NCBI RefSeq assembly: GCF_034140825.1
Contig: NC_089037.1
Location: 27,295,501-27,359,500 of the forward strand
Source: Oryza sativa Japonica Group
Taxonomy: Eukaryota; Streptophyta; Magnoliopsida; Poales; Poaceae
DNA length: 64,000 nt
Direction: 5' to 3'
How positions within the stretch are numbered: position 1 is the first letter of the stretch; the number at the start of each line of letters is the position of its first letter. Below the pieces are notes generated by a model. That model saw only the letters and a program-made list of their open reading frames with translations. It was not told where the DNA came from and did not search any database. Shown here piece by piece: positions 10,865-22,407 of this stretch. The translations under genes and the position numbers were made by a program.

Positions 10865-13800
10865 ATGTTGGAGAAGATCGGATTGCCGCCAAAGCCATCT
10901 ATGCGAGGGGCTAGCTGGGTGGTGGACGCAACCCACTGCCAGGGTTGCTCTGTTCAATTCTCCTTGTTCACTAGGAAGGTATTCGATTATCTTCTTTTTT
11001 TCGCCTTGCAATGAAGATTTGAAAGCGAAACACATCATACTCCTCTACCGTAACCTTGTAGACGAGGATATGGTTCTGCTCAAAATTTGCTGATGGTGCT
11101 GCACTTGTTCCAATGTCATATCATGACCTCAATTGCACTTCATGGATATATTATCCTTTTCTGGATCACTCTTTTTCCTTAATTCCCTTTACCTGAAAAA
11201 ATACTAGGTACAATGGCACAAAACTATGTTAACTATAACCATATGTTGGTTGTTACTAGCTTTGATGTTTTCTGTCTTGCCACATAAATTTTGTTGTCCT
11301 AGTTGGATGAAGACCTTATATTCTGTAATCCTATTGGCCGTACTGGTTAACTTTTGTGGACCTGGACTTTGCCATCATATATCTGAATGTATTCTTATGT
11401 TATTCTTAATCTTCCATTGGTACACACATCCAGTTTCTTGTACTCTTATGTTTGCAGCAGGATCTGCTTAATTTTTTTTCTTTTAATATTTAGCATCATT
11501 GCCAAAGATGTGGAGGTTTGTTCTGCAGCAACTGTACCCAGCAGAGGATGGTTTTACGTGGACAGGGTGATTCACCTGTTCGAATTTGTGATCCTTGCAA
11601 AAAGCTTGAAGAAGCAGCACGTTACGAGCTGAGATATGGACACAAAAACAGAGCTTCAAAAGGTGAATATCTTTTGCCTTTTTTTTTGTAAGTTATATCT
11701 TCTGATGAAAGAAATTATGATTTGGTTGATGAATTGACACTTCTAATCTGCTTGCTATATAAATGAATGCGTTTTTAAACAAATAATCAATTTAAAGTAT
11801 TTGATTTCTGGTTAAATAAAATGTGATTGTCAGCATGGAAATGGGACACAACTGCCTTTGAATTTGCATTGTTTCCATTTCAGAGCACAGTCAAGAGCTT
11901 GTGTGCAAACTTTACTTTAGCTGCAGGAATGAACTTTGCAACATCCCTTTTCCCCCTTTGTGAATTTTGGCCATGCTTTATGTCAAGATCAGAAAAGACA
12001 ATAGACATTATGTATAATGGTGCTTCCTGCTTCTTACTGATAAAGAATTAAGCACTTTTACAAGATGTGTTCAATCAAATGGGATCTATCTTATCCTTAG
12101 CTACAACTTAAAATTTCAAGTGCTGGAGTTTCTAACTAGTTTTGGTCCTTGTTCTGAAAAGTGTTATTTACTGTAGATTATAGTTTATACATATTTGAAT
12201 TTTTAACATATCCATGCAGCGATTTGTTTATTATTTCGAATATTTCAAATGTAAAATTTCAATGCCAAGATCCGTAGAAGCAAACATCTATAGCAGAAAA
12301 AAAAAACTCCCAGTTGTGCATATGTAATACTAATCTATGACTAATAATGCATAATTGAATGCCAAAGTACTTGCTGGTCTCACCAAGCTGTGAACACAAT
12401 AGAATGGCTTATTTATTTGTTCATGGGAGTTTTTTATATTCTTTGTACATTGTTTTGCAGCTAATGCTAAAGCAGCTTCTAACCCAGAGGATGATGTTCT
12501 TAGTGAAATTCTTGGAGGGGATGGAATGCAGACCAAGTTTTCTCGCAGGGAGTCCCTGGATCCTGAGCTTCCTGGCGCCTCTAGTTCTAGTTCCAGTTCC
12601 AGAAGAACTTCTGGTGCTTTCAGTATGGATGGTAATGGAGGTGAGAGCCTCTCTATTGAAGCACAAAATTATGAACTCAACAATACTGGATCAATTTTTA
12701 CCCCAGAGGAATTGCGCCAGCAAGCAGTAGAAGAGAAAAAAAAGTACAAAACTCTGAAGTCTGAAGGTAAACCTGAGGAAGCACTTCGGGCTTTCAAGCA
12801 TGGTAAAGAGCTTGAGAGGCAAGCCGCCGCACTGGGGTTAGAATTGAGAAAGAACAGGAGAATGGCTACAAAAGCTCCCAGTGTAAGTGCTGTGGTTAGT
12901 ACCAAGAATCTGGAGGGTTCTGATGAGGCTGAATCGAAAAAGTCTTTGCCTGGGAAAAGGGTTAGGAAAGAAAAGAATGATCTTGCCTCTGAACTTAAAG
13001 ATTTAGGCTGGTCAGATGCAGATCTTCATGATGAAACAAGAACAACTGCTATGAGTGTGGAAGGAGAGTTGTCACAGATTCTTAGAGAGGTAACACCAAA
13101 ATCATCAGAGGGCAACAAAACCAGTAGTATAGACAAGTCTCAGGTTAATGCTCTGAAAAGACAGGCCCTGTTGCTGAAAAGAGAAGGTAAACTTGCTGAA
13201 GCAAAGGAAGAGCTGAAGAAGGCTAAAATTTTGGAAAGACAACTAGAAGAGCAGGAGATTCTGGGTGAAGCAGACGAGTCTGATGATGATTTGGCTGCAC
13301 TTATTCGTAACATGGACGATGGCAATCAGGATGACATTCTTTTGGACAATCCAAGATTCCCTGATTTTAATTTTGAAAAACTACTGGGCACCTCTGATGA
13401 TCTTCTCATCGATGGCAACTTTGATATTACAGATGATGACATGAATGACCCAGATATGACTGCTGCACTAAAATCATTTGGCTGGAGTGAAGAGGACGAG
13501 ATACAAATGGAAGGTCATGGTCCTGTTTCTTCTTTGAATCAAGAGGCATTAAAGGAGCAAGTGCTTGCTCTTAAAAGAGAGGCTATTGCACAGAAGAAGG
13601 CTGGTAATGTTGCAGAGGCCATGTCATTGCTTAGGAAGGCAAAGCTCCTCGAGAAGGATTTGGAAACTGAACAATCAGAATCAAAAGTTCCTTCCCCACA
13701 AGGACACAGGAGCACACGCACTGAAGATATCACAGTCGCAGAGATGAATACCCGGCCTGTGTCAGCACCAAAATCTAAGCTTGCAATTCAGAGAGAACTG

Positions 13801-15462
13801 CTGGCCTTGAAAAAGAAGGCACTAGCGTTGAGAAGGGAAGGAAAGGTGGATGAGGCTGAGGAAGAGTTAAAGAAAGGCAGTGTTCTTGAGAAGCAACTTG
13901 AAGACCTTGAAAATTCTTCTGCGAGACCTGTGGTCAAGGAAAATAGGAACTTTGGGTCAACTCCCCCATATAAGGTTGAACCTCCAACTCTGGATCTTGC
14001 TGATGAAGGGTATGAACCTGAGGTAACTGACAATGACATGCAGGATCCAGCATTGTTATCTGTGCTGAAAAATATGGGATGGGAAGATGAGGATGCTGAC
14101 ACTGCGAGCATAATTAATATGCCATCAAATAGTTCACGTATAGTTTCTCAAAAACCAACAAAGAGCAAGGGTCAGATTCAGAAGGAATTACTTGCTATAA
14201 AAAGGAAAGCTCTTGCATTCAGACGGGAAGGAAAGAACACAGAAGCTGAGGAGGAACTTGAGAAGGCAAAGGTCTTGGAGCAGCAACTGTCAGAGATGGA
14301 AGAGTCAGTTAACTTGACTGCTAGTCAACAAAGTGCAAGGTCTGCTGGACAAATTAGGGGAAATAAGTCTGGTGCTCTACTTGATCCTGCCTCCAGTCCT
14401 GATACTAGTGCACACCTGCCTAAACTAAGAAATGCAACGGAGGGAGTTATTTCGTTGCCAGTGCATGCTGCTGAACTTGCTGCATCTCTGGATGCTCAAG
14501 CTAGTTCCCAAAGCATACCACCGACCGAACTAATCATTCCTAAACCAGATCATGCATCAAAAGTTCATTCTGAAGGAACACGTTCAACCTTGTCCCGGCC
14601 ATCCTTTACTGATCCGCTGGTAACAGCAGAAAGATTGCATTCACCTTCTGATGTACATGATCATAAAGAACCTCAGATTCCGCACGGACATGACACTCTC
14701 AAAGATGAAATCTTACATCATAAGAGAAAAGCAGTTGCTTTTAAGAGGGAAGGTAAAATGGCAGAAGCTAGAGAAGAATTGAAACAGGCAAAACTCTTAG
14801 AAAAACGTCTTGAAGTCTCTCAAGAGAACAGTGCAAATGGTAGGGATGAATCAATGAAACCCGTTGTGCAAGAGACCAACTTGATCCAACAATCTGCCAG
14901 TGCCAAGAGCTGTACCGATGACATTTCCTCTGCCCCTCCAGCACAAGAAATAAAGCCAGTTCAGCCTCCGAAAGCATTGTCTAGTCGAGACCGTCTCAAA
15001 ATCCAACGTGAATCCCTTGCTCACAAACGCAATGCGCTCAAGTTGCGGAGAGAAGGAAAGACCGCAGAAGCAGATGCGGAATTCGAGTTGGCTAAGTCAC
15101 TGGAGAGCCAACTGGAAGAATCAGAAAGCCAGGTTTCTGGAGGCAAGTCGTCTGACGCAAACGATGCAGCTGTGGAGGATCTTCTTGATCCGCAGATCAT
15201 GTCTGCCTTAAAATCGATTGGTTGGAGTGATGCTGATCTGTCCGCGCAATCTTCTAACGCACAGCCTTCAAAGAAAGCTGAGGCAAAGCCAACTGTGGCA
15301 GCTACAACCAAGCCTCAGAGTGAGAAGACCCAGCTTGAGGAACATATTAAGGCTGAGAAACTGAAGGCTCTAAACTTGAAGCGTGAAGGGAAACAGACAG
15401 AGGCTCTGGAGGCCCTCCGATCAGCAAAGCGGCTGGAGAAGAAGTTGGCATCACTTGCCTAA
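10865..15462 (+). CDS. FYVE-finger protein with eight helical-hairpin repeats
   Basis: Probable PI3P-binding endosomal protein, 1,094 residues. Coding exons are 10865-10978, 11494-11662 and 12461-15462. Donors are AAG|GTATTC and AAAAG|GTGAAT; acceptors are TTTAG|C and TTGCAG|C; phases agree. A 5' leader intron probably runs 10369-10835. The FYVE domain spans residues 18-75: WVVD, then RKHHCQRCG, then RICDPC, with eight cysteine ligands at 25, 28, 41, 44, 49, 52, 70 and 73. Both the WxxD and R+HHC+xCG signatures are present. The long last exon carries eight repeats of about 35-40 residues with a core like LKRxALxLKREGKxxEAxxEL and a tail like KAKxLExQL, the last ending at the stop. Four acidic GW motifs (for example DPDMTAALKSFGWSEEDE) lie between them. 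The repeats resemble DM14 hairpins of CC2D1/Lgd, which act with ESCRT-III; that link is inference. It resembles an Arabidopsis FYVE-family protein I recall as At1g61690. Confidence 0.88.
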
Positions 15463-15910
15463 TAAGTTGTCCAAAAGCTCGTCTTCATAATCGTTTGATA
15501 ACTTCTGAAGACTGATGTTTCAGTTAGAAAAAAGCACAATCGGCAGAGGAGGAGGGGGGGGGGGGGGTTGGGTTGGAAGCAGATAGGCTCAAGACTTGTG
15601 AGCCGTGAGGACGCTCTTCAAGGTCATTTTCTGTATATACAAATAAATGCTGATGACCAATGATTCTTTTCACGGATAGGAGTGCAGAGTGCAGTGATAC
15701 GTGCATTCATTCATTGTAAGAAATATTGTATCTTCTGAACATTATTTAGTTCACCTGACAGTGGATTTCATTTGCATTCGGTATCTTGAATTCTTCATGT
15801 CCCATACTTCAACCTGCCGATTCTGTCTGAGATCAACGCATGCTCAGGAGGATAGTACTATAGTTTTGAGTAATTTGTCTGTAAGTTACTGTATTTGTTT
15901 GTACTATTAA
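15463..15910 (+). other. Probable 3' UTR of the FYVE gene
   Basis: AT-rich sequence follows the stop at 15460-15462. AATAAA-like text near 15640 and TATTAATGG near 15905 could guide polyadenylation. A run of 14 G occurs at 15554-15567. Confidence 0.45.
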
Positions 15911-16160
15911 TGGAGCATCGCATTTCTGTGGCGACGTGACAGGATCACAGGATAATTAACAAAGCTGTCAGAGGTTCTATTTCGAGGCATTTTGCAATCT
16001 GATTATTTCTCGCTTGTTCATATTGTCCTTTTTCCAGTTAAAGGTCTACTTATTGTTGATTGTGATGATCGCGGGATGGCTCTTGGGCTCTTGGCGAGTA
16101 GTATTTTACTCGCTTTGGGTCGATAAGCTTTTTACAATGTTAAGCATTTTATTATGTAAT

Positions 16161-16307
16161 AAAAAGTTCCTTCGCCATATGTGTCTCATTTCCATATTGA
16201 TGTTAACTTAGGGGTTTACTGGTAATAAAAAAACGTTACCATCTTCGCCATATTCTATAGCACAATACATCAATATGGAAATGACACACATATGAACCTT
16301 CTTTTAT
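16161..16307. repeat. Imperfect inverted repeat of about 40-base arms
   Basis: The left arm 16161-16203 (core CATATGTGTCTCATTTCCAT) is nearly the reverse complement of the right arm 16268-16307 (core ATGGAAATGACACACATATG). The spacer is about 64 bases. It could be a small foldback element, but no target duplication was identified. Confidence 0.6.
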
Positions 16308-16532
16308 ATAAGAATTTTGCCGCAGATGGTTAGATATATAAACTCGTCCAAGTTGTCTCTCTTAGGCATTTAAATGGTGAACATTAGAAGTTTTTAGGTT
16401 ACCAAAAACTGAAAAGTATAAGTAACCTCATTTGTCCTCCCTTTTATCTATGAAAGAAGAGAAGTTTACGTAGCTACAGAATGAGGAGAATAATAAGAGT
16501 GGTAAATGGAGGAAAAAGATGGTCGAAAGAAG

Positions 16533-16728
16533 CAGGGGAGGAGCTAGAATGAAATGTAGAGGGTGCCACTTGCTTAATTTACTCTGCTTCACATCGAGTT
16601 TAAGCTAACATGAGTGTCTAAGTTTGTATTGAGAATGTACACACATGATGAAAATAGGTAAGATACAGCTAAAAAGTTTTCTTCACCGGGTTCCTGGGTG
16701 CCCCTGAGATACTCTACCTTCGCCCCTG
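16533..16728. mobile_element. hAT-type MITE, 196 bp
   Basis: Flanked by a perfect 8-base duplication GAAAGAAG (16525-16532 and 16729-16736). Ends are CAGGGGAGGAGCTAG and CTACCTTCGCCCCTG, imperfect inverted repeats. The 8-base duplication and CAGGG terminus mark the hAT superfamily. It has no coding capacity, so it is non-autonomous. Confidence 0.85.
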
Positions 16729-17366
16729 GAAAGAAGGTAAAAAGAAAATGTCGAAAATCACAAGATTTCAGTCACCTAAATACTGTACCCACTTGCTTTA
16801 TTCTTCTTGATCCCTTGGCTCTATGTTTGCCTAGCTGCCTACTGCTCGTCTCACTCGCTGCCGGATGAATTCGTTTCTTGTGCAGAGATATCAGGAGATA
16901 TACGGGGTTTATCGGATGGAATAAGTTGCCGGCCTAGTAGGCTGGTACTGGCCAGAAGAGTAGTTTTAGCTGTAGCTGGCTGAGCTCGTTAGGTTAATTC
17001 TAAAAGGAAGGAATCGAGGGAGAATAATTGCACATAAGATTTTATTTGGTTTGGAGGTCGGGGATGGGAGGAGGAATGATACCACATCACAACGGTGTAA
17101 AATAAATCCCATCCTATTTCTTCCTCTCGAGGACTAATCAAATAAGTTCTAAAGGAATTTAAAATTTGACGAGTATATAAAGTGATGATAAATTAACCAC
17201 AAATATTTATGAAGAAATACTGCAAAAATAGAGCGAGAGTTGATCGCTAAATATGATTCTATTAGCTCCGTGCAATCAGGGATTCGACAAAGTTATAGAC
17301 TAAAAGAAGGCTCAAACATTATAAATATATGTCAAGCGTTTCACGAACAGTAACAAATTTAATTTA

Positions 17367-19230
17367 TCACGGCTTCCAAATCGAATTGAGCTTACAATCC
17401 AATTCTGGTTGGGGAAACTCTTCGATCCAGCAAGGTGTATATGGAAAAGATAATTCCACATCGAGGTGTTCATTAGGTATACCGTGCAAACTCACTGGGT
17501 GCAATTTACCCAACTCTTCGAATTTCGAACTGCTTAGATGATAAGCGTACCCTCTGTCCATTGATTCGATAAAGAGAATTTCCTTGTAGGGATGAAACCC
17601 AAGGATCAGAGCGTATTCATCGTACCTCCTTTTGACAGTATCTTCGGCTGCGTCGTTGACGATATCATCATCGTCGGAATTCCATTCAAAATTTTCTCTC
17701 GCTAGCGTCAGTGGCTTTCTTCCCTTGGGGAAAAGCCAAGTACTACACTCGTAGTTAATATCGTCCAGAATCCAATGCCCATCAAGCTTATGGCTTGTTG
17801 CCAAGCTGGGGCCGAGGTCAGTTTGATGCATCAAGACCCACTTCATGTCACCGCATGGTTCATCGAGAAGCCAAACTAGAAGCCTGTCTTTGCTGAGTGA
17901 CGCAAAGTACACGCCCTGTTTTGATTTTCCTAGATAACGGCTCGAAAATTCCCTCGCTTCCGCATCCACCGGCCGATGAATAATTCGATACTTGTTGTCT
18001 AACAAGGATAATCTGTAAACCGAAATTCATTGGTACACGGTACAACAAAGAACACAAATATATAATTAGAGTAATTTTTTTCACAAAACTGCAATTATTC
18101 GGTCAAAACTATCACTTTGCTACAACTTTAATTAGTCGGGGATTTCATAAAAGTGCAACTTTATCTTATAGTATATGACATATGTGGCTAACCATTTGTG
18201 TATGACAGGTGTGCTCAAACTAGTCAGATAAATAATTAATGTTGTATAGCTTTCTAATAAAAAAATATACTACTATGTTAGTATTGTTTTAGTTCTCCGA
18301 AAAGCTTGGCTAAAGTTCAAAGTGATAGGTTTGATGAAACAGTTGTAGTTTTTTGAAATTTACTTATATAATTGCTACAGTATAATAGAGCAAAGGGATG
18401 AATCACCTCATAACGAAATTACTTTGGCAACGGACGTAAAGCGTTCCTCGCCAGTAGGCAGCGTAATGCGTGCCCCGCACCGATGCTACGTCGGCCATGG
18501 CTCCTGCGGCCTCTCCTTCTCGGACGAACGGCCTCTCCTCCCACTCCCTTGTTCTTGACGAGAAGACGTTCAGGACGAGCGGCGATGGCGGCCACGCAGA
18601 ATTCTGAGGTGGTTGTTTCTTGGATCGATCCTTATCGAACGGCAAGAGATGGGGGATTATCAGCACCTCGAAGTGGGGCGACAAGGTGGGATCAAACACG
18701 AGGTGCTCTTCTGGGTAGGTTTTTACTTCTTGTTCTTCTTCTATGAGAGGAGGTGGTGGTGGGTATGGCGTTAGATCCATCCACGCCTTCGTGGCTGGGT
18801 TCACGACGCAGCCGCTCTCGAGGAGGAGGAGGCCGTTGCAGTGATCCAGCGCCATTTGCCACTCTCCTTCCGAGGGCAGGAAGTCGAGCTTGCCGGTGAT
18901 CAGATGGCGATGGCATGTCGTCGTCGTGGTGGTGGTGGTGGTGGTGGGGCGGGAGAAGTACTCCGAGTAGTCGTGGCAGGAGAAGTTGAGGAAGAACCCG
19001 GCGAGCGAGAGCGGGAGGAGGTCCGCGCGTAGTAGGCCGCCGCCGTCGATGGCGTCGCGCCACGCCTTGCAGACGCAGCGGCACGCCGCGAGCCAGCGCG
19101 GCGCCAGGCGGCGGAGGACCTCCCCGAGCACGTCGCCGTGCAGCTGCAGCGCCGCCGCCGCCGCCGCCGCCGCCGTCGTGCCCTCCGTTCCCTTCGCCGC
19201 CCTTTTGCTTCCCGCTCTCTCGCTCGCCAT
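17367..19230 (-). CDS. F-box protein, two exons, paralogue of 1895-4247
   Basis: Predicted SCF ubiquitin-ligase substrate receptor, about 489 residues. Exon 1 is 19230-18407 and exon 2 is 18012-17367. The donor ATGAG|GTGATT and acceptor TTTACAG|A split an Arg codon (AG|A) and join SNFVMR to LSLLDNKYRIIH. The F-box lies near residues 30-65 (LHGDVLGEVLRRLAPRWLAA, then KAWRDAIDG). The N-terminus has a run of about nine alanines, and a threonine run of about ten precedes CHRHLITGKLDFL. Downstream landmarks are ALDHCNGLLLLESG, VVNPATKAW and LGFHPYKEILFIESMD, shared with the paralogue. It starts about 220 bases from the oppositely transcribed mS38-type gene at 19452, so a shared promoter is likely. 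The target protein is unknown. Confidence 0.88.
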
Positions 19231-19339
19231 CGCAGCGATCGCTCCGACGACGGCGATGGCAGCGGCGGCGGCGAAGCGTGAGATTCAGATCGCCGCGTAT
19301 CGATCCATGTGCGTTTTAAACCCCAAGCACGTTTCGTGG

Positions 19340-19390
19340 GCCGGAGACATGTCGTATTGGGCCCATGGGCCTTAATGCGGCCCAGGCTCG
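19340..19390. promoter_or_regulatory. Site II (TGGGCC/GGCCCA) cluster in a divergent promoter
   Basis: Within about 30 bases the sequence shows TGGGCC, GGGCCT and GGCCCA, plus TGGGCC at about 19340. Site II elements are bound by TCP factors and are common before plant genes for ribosomal and mitochondrial proteins. Their place between the F-box start (19230) and the mS38-like start (19452) fits control of the latter. Use by the F-box gene is inference. Confidence 0.6.
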
Positions 19391-19451
19391 TCCGAGCTTA
19401 GAAACCCTCGCCGTGTTGGTTTCCGCTTCTGCTTCTCCCCGCAAATCTCCG

Positions 19452-19829
19452 ATGGCCGCCGCCGCCGCCGCGCCGCTCCGCAGGCTGCTCCTCCGCCTCG
19501 GCAAGCCGCCGCCGCTGCCCATTCCGCTGCTGCCCCATATCACGCCGCAAACCGCACAGGCCGCCGGGGACCCCGCCGCGCCTCCTTGCCCAGGCGCGAT
19601 CCCGAGCCAAGCCCCGGCGAGGAATCTCCGTGACGTCATCTCCTCCTTCCACCCCGGGCTCCAGATTTACCCGTCCCTCGATCCGAGATTCGGGGAGGTG
19701 GAGGAGGGCGTGGACGGCGAGGGGGGTGGCGCGGAGGTGTGGGCGGACAGCGTGAAGAAGAAGCGGAAGCGCAAGATGAACAAGCACAAGCTCCGCAAGC
19801 TACGGAAGCGCCTCCGCCGCCAGACATAG
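19452..19829 (+). CDS. Mitochondrial mS38 / COX24 (AURKAIP1)-type protein
   Basis: Single-exon gene for about 125 residues. The C-terminal 25 residues (DSVKKKRKRKMNKHKLRKLR then KRLRRQ) match the short basic domain of mS38 of the mitochondrial ribosome small subunit, called COX24 in yeast and AURKAIP1 in animals. The N-terminus MAAAAAAPLRRLLLRLG is Arg-rich and hydroxyl-poor with no acidic residues, as expected for mitochondrial import. I chose the ATG at 19452 because the open frame upstream to 19365 lacks conserved text and would put 29 residues before the targeting peptide. Known role of the family: assembly of the small subunit and COX1 translation. It is divergent from the F-box gene and has site II promoter motifs. 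Confidence 0.82.
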   Translation: MAAAAAAPLRRLLLRLGKPPPLPIPLLPHITPQTAQAAGDPAAPPCPGAIPSQAPARNLRDVISSFHPGLQIYPSLDPRFGEVEEGVDGEGGGAEVWADSVKKKRKRKMNKHKLRKLRKRLRRQT

Positions 19830-21491
19830 AGCGGGCCGCCGCCGCCGCCGCCGCACGGTGAACACCCTCCTCCGCCTCCGCCTCCGCCTCCGCTTCGATT
19901 GCGAGTAGCTTCTCACCATTTCGTGTGTTACTGTGCTTGCTTGCTGCCATGACTCTAGCGGAAATGGGGGTGGATTGCTCCGTGTATTGAATTGTTAGAC
20001 ACTTTTCTGTAGCTCATTTTGATTCAGTCTTACTATTTCGTTATTATTATTAGATGAAAATGCTGTATCATTATGGTATTAAGTTATGTCTAGGTCTTTG
20101 GTCTAGATTTTCAGGCTCTAGTGCTTTGTTGATGTATGCTGTCACATTACTATGGCAGAAATGTAGATGAATAAGTTTGAAACATCGGGCGGGGTCTCAT
20201 AATCTCATTTGGTTTTCGTTGTTCCTCAGTTCTAATTGAATAAGTGTTGCAATGGTGCATGCCCATAGTGTCATCTGTGTGGTGGGCTGGTGGTGCTAGA
20301 ATTGTATTTTGCATACGGGGTAACATTAAGAATTGTTTAGCACAGACATCTTTCAAATTTTATCCTCTAATCTTCCATCCCTTGGCTTCAGTTAATAGTT
20401 TTCCCAGATGAAACATTGTGAACTTTAGAAAGAACATCAATTCACTATTGTGCTGCATCACTGGGCTAAATGTTTTCATTTTCATCAGCTAAAATTATGC
20501 ATCTGTTTTCATATTGTGTTTTGAGGACTCCAAATTAGTAAAAGCTCCATTTCAAAATCCCTGGGCATAGTCTTTTTTTTTTCTTCAAGGATTTTACCAT
20601 TTTTAACAAGATAGAGTTGCAATATGTAATTATTAGATGGTAGACTGCTGCAAGTATAAACCCTGTTATATCCATTTGTAATAGAAGCTCTTGCACAACA
20701 TAAAGATACTTTTACCATGTTCTGTGCACTAATTCACAGTTCTGTTTATTTTAGTGGGCCCAAGGATTTTACTTGCAAGCAAGCACTCGACACCGCTCCC
20801 TCACTGGATACAAGCTGATTATTTCTAGCAGTTTTTATTTGATTATGGGAGGGGCTGGTTTAATACCAGCCTTCGATTGTTGGCACGGGGTATCCATCTA
20901 GGAACCCTGTCAAGACTAAATGAAAATGAGCACCAGGAAGCAGTGGTTTATGCATGAATTTCTGTCTAATAAAACTTTTAATGATTAACTCTGGTGGTAA
21001 TTTGCCCTTCTCTTTTGTTCTTTTCCTATAATGATGCTACTATAACCCATATATACAGATCATGGTGTCTCTGAAAACATTCATCAATTGGTTGAGAGCT
21101 ATTCAGTGTTCCTGCTCCAGCTATATGTGCAGTTACTGAATGTTAGTTTCAATTCTGTGAAACCGCACTTAAATTTCAACCATATATTCTTCTCACGGAT
21201 GCATTGTGAATGTGTGTGGCATATAAATGGCATCTCTTGGCTAGTTTCTTTGAAATCGTGTATGTCACGTCCGATCTTCTATATGCTGCAACATTTAGTT
21301 CTGTTCAGTGTACATGTTGTGGTTTTCAGATATGGGATTAAAATTTCTTTCTAAAAGGTAAGTTAAACCCCATTCGGATAATTTGTTGAGCTACGTACCA
21401 TCAGAATTTTGGTTTCTGACTGATGTCTGTTAGTGTAGGAAACTCTGTGAAAGCAACTCAACTGTATAACATACATGTGTCCATCCTCAGA
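19830..21491. other. 3' UTR of the mS38-like gene and intergenic DNA
   Basis: The first several hundred bases are likely 3' untranslated sequence. Beyond about 20.4 kb only AT-rich DNA without recognised genes is seen. Short frames here have no family resemblance. Confidence 0.45.
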
Positions 21492-21497
21492 ACGCTA

Positions 21498-21930
21498 TGC
21501 CTGTTTGGTACAGCTCAAACTCCTAAATTTAGCTCCAGGAGTTAAGGGCCTGTTTGGCACAGCTCCAGCTCCAACTCCACCCCTCCTGGAGCTGGAGCTC
21601 AGCCAAACAGTTTCAGCTCCACCAAAACTGGGAGTGGAGTTGGGTGGAGCTCTCTCACAAAATGTACTAGAGTTGTGGAGCTGGGTTTAGGCAGCTCCAC
21701 AACTCCACTCCAGACTCAACTCCTGGAGTTATATTTAGGAGTTGGAGCTGTACCAAACAAGCCCCAAGTCTGGAGTGGAGTTGTGGAGCTGCCTAAACCC
21801 AGCTCCATAACTCTAGTACATTTTGTGAGAGAGCTCCACCTAACTCTACTCTCAGTTTTGGTGGGGCCTGACTGTTTGGTTTAGCTCCAGGAGGGGTGGA
21901 GCTGGAGCTGGAGCTGTGCCAAACAGGCCC
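21498..21930. mobile_element. Tourist-like MITE, outer copy interrupted by its own kind
   Basis: The outer copy consists of 21498-21545 and 21768-21930. Its ends are GCCTGTTTGGTACAGCTC and GAGCTGTGCCAAACAGGCCC. The middle, 21546-21764, is a second copy of the same family in the opposite orientation. When the two outer parts are compared with the inner copy in reverse complement, they match along nearly the whole length. No clear target duplication was seen for the outer copy. Confidence 0.75.
21546..21764. mobile_element. Tourist-like MITE, inner copy, 219 bp
   Basis: Ends are GGGCCTGTTTGGCACAGCTC and GAGCTGTACCAAACAAGCCC. It is flanked by TAA on the left (21543-21545) and CAA on the right (21765-21767), a one-mismatch version of the TWA duplication of PIF/Harbinger elements. 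It is inserted in the middle of an inverted copy of itself, giving four interlocked arms. Confidence 0.75.
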
Positions 21931-22407
21931 ATAGAAGTCTTTCAGAAATTAGATCAATATCTCATCTATTGTCTCCATGTTATGGTACTAGCAGTCAGGC
22001 CTGCAAATACAACCAATCGATTTTGGCTCGCAAAATTGTAGAGCCTTTATCAATAATTGAATATAGAATCTCTCATCTATGACACCAACACCCAAGCAGC
22101 TGCTACAATCAAGGTTACATTTACACAACTCAACCAACAAACTGTTCCATTTTACAAGCTCTTCTTCCTGTTTATTTCACTTAACAAGGTCCAACAAATC
22201 TCAAGGGTTATATTCCTGTGTGCTAACGCAACTATTGGTTGCTTAATAATGCCAAGGCAGAAACTTTGCTGTGTACCTCCAGACCTGCCTAAGGTAACCA
22301 GATACAAGTCACATGTCGTCCTCTTGTTCTGGGATGCCTTCTGTAGATATGGCAGAATGTGCAGGTTGGTAGGGCAGGGAGCATTAAGAAAACTTGGATT
22401 ATAATTC

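Larger units (their letters stand above)
15911..17366. other. Intergenic DNA with a foldback and a hAT MITE
   Basis: No gene seen. It contains the inverted repeat at 16161-16307 and the hAT-type element at 16533-16728, annotated separately. The rest is AT-rich without recognised structure. Confidence 0.5.

Noticed and set aside
19365-19451. Upstream in-frame start for the mS38-like protein
   Set aside because: The added 29 residues are not conserved-looking and would hide the Arg-rich import sequence; the ATG at 19452 fits better.
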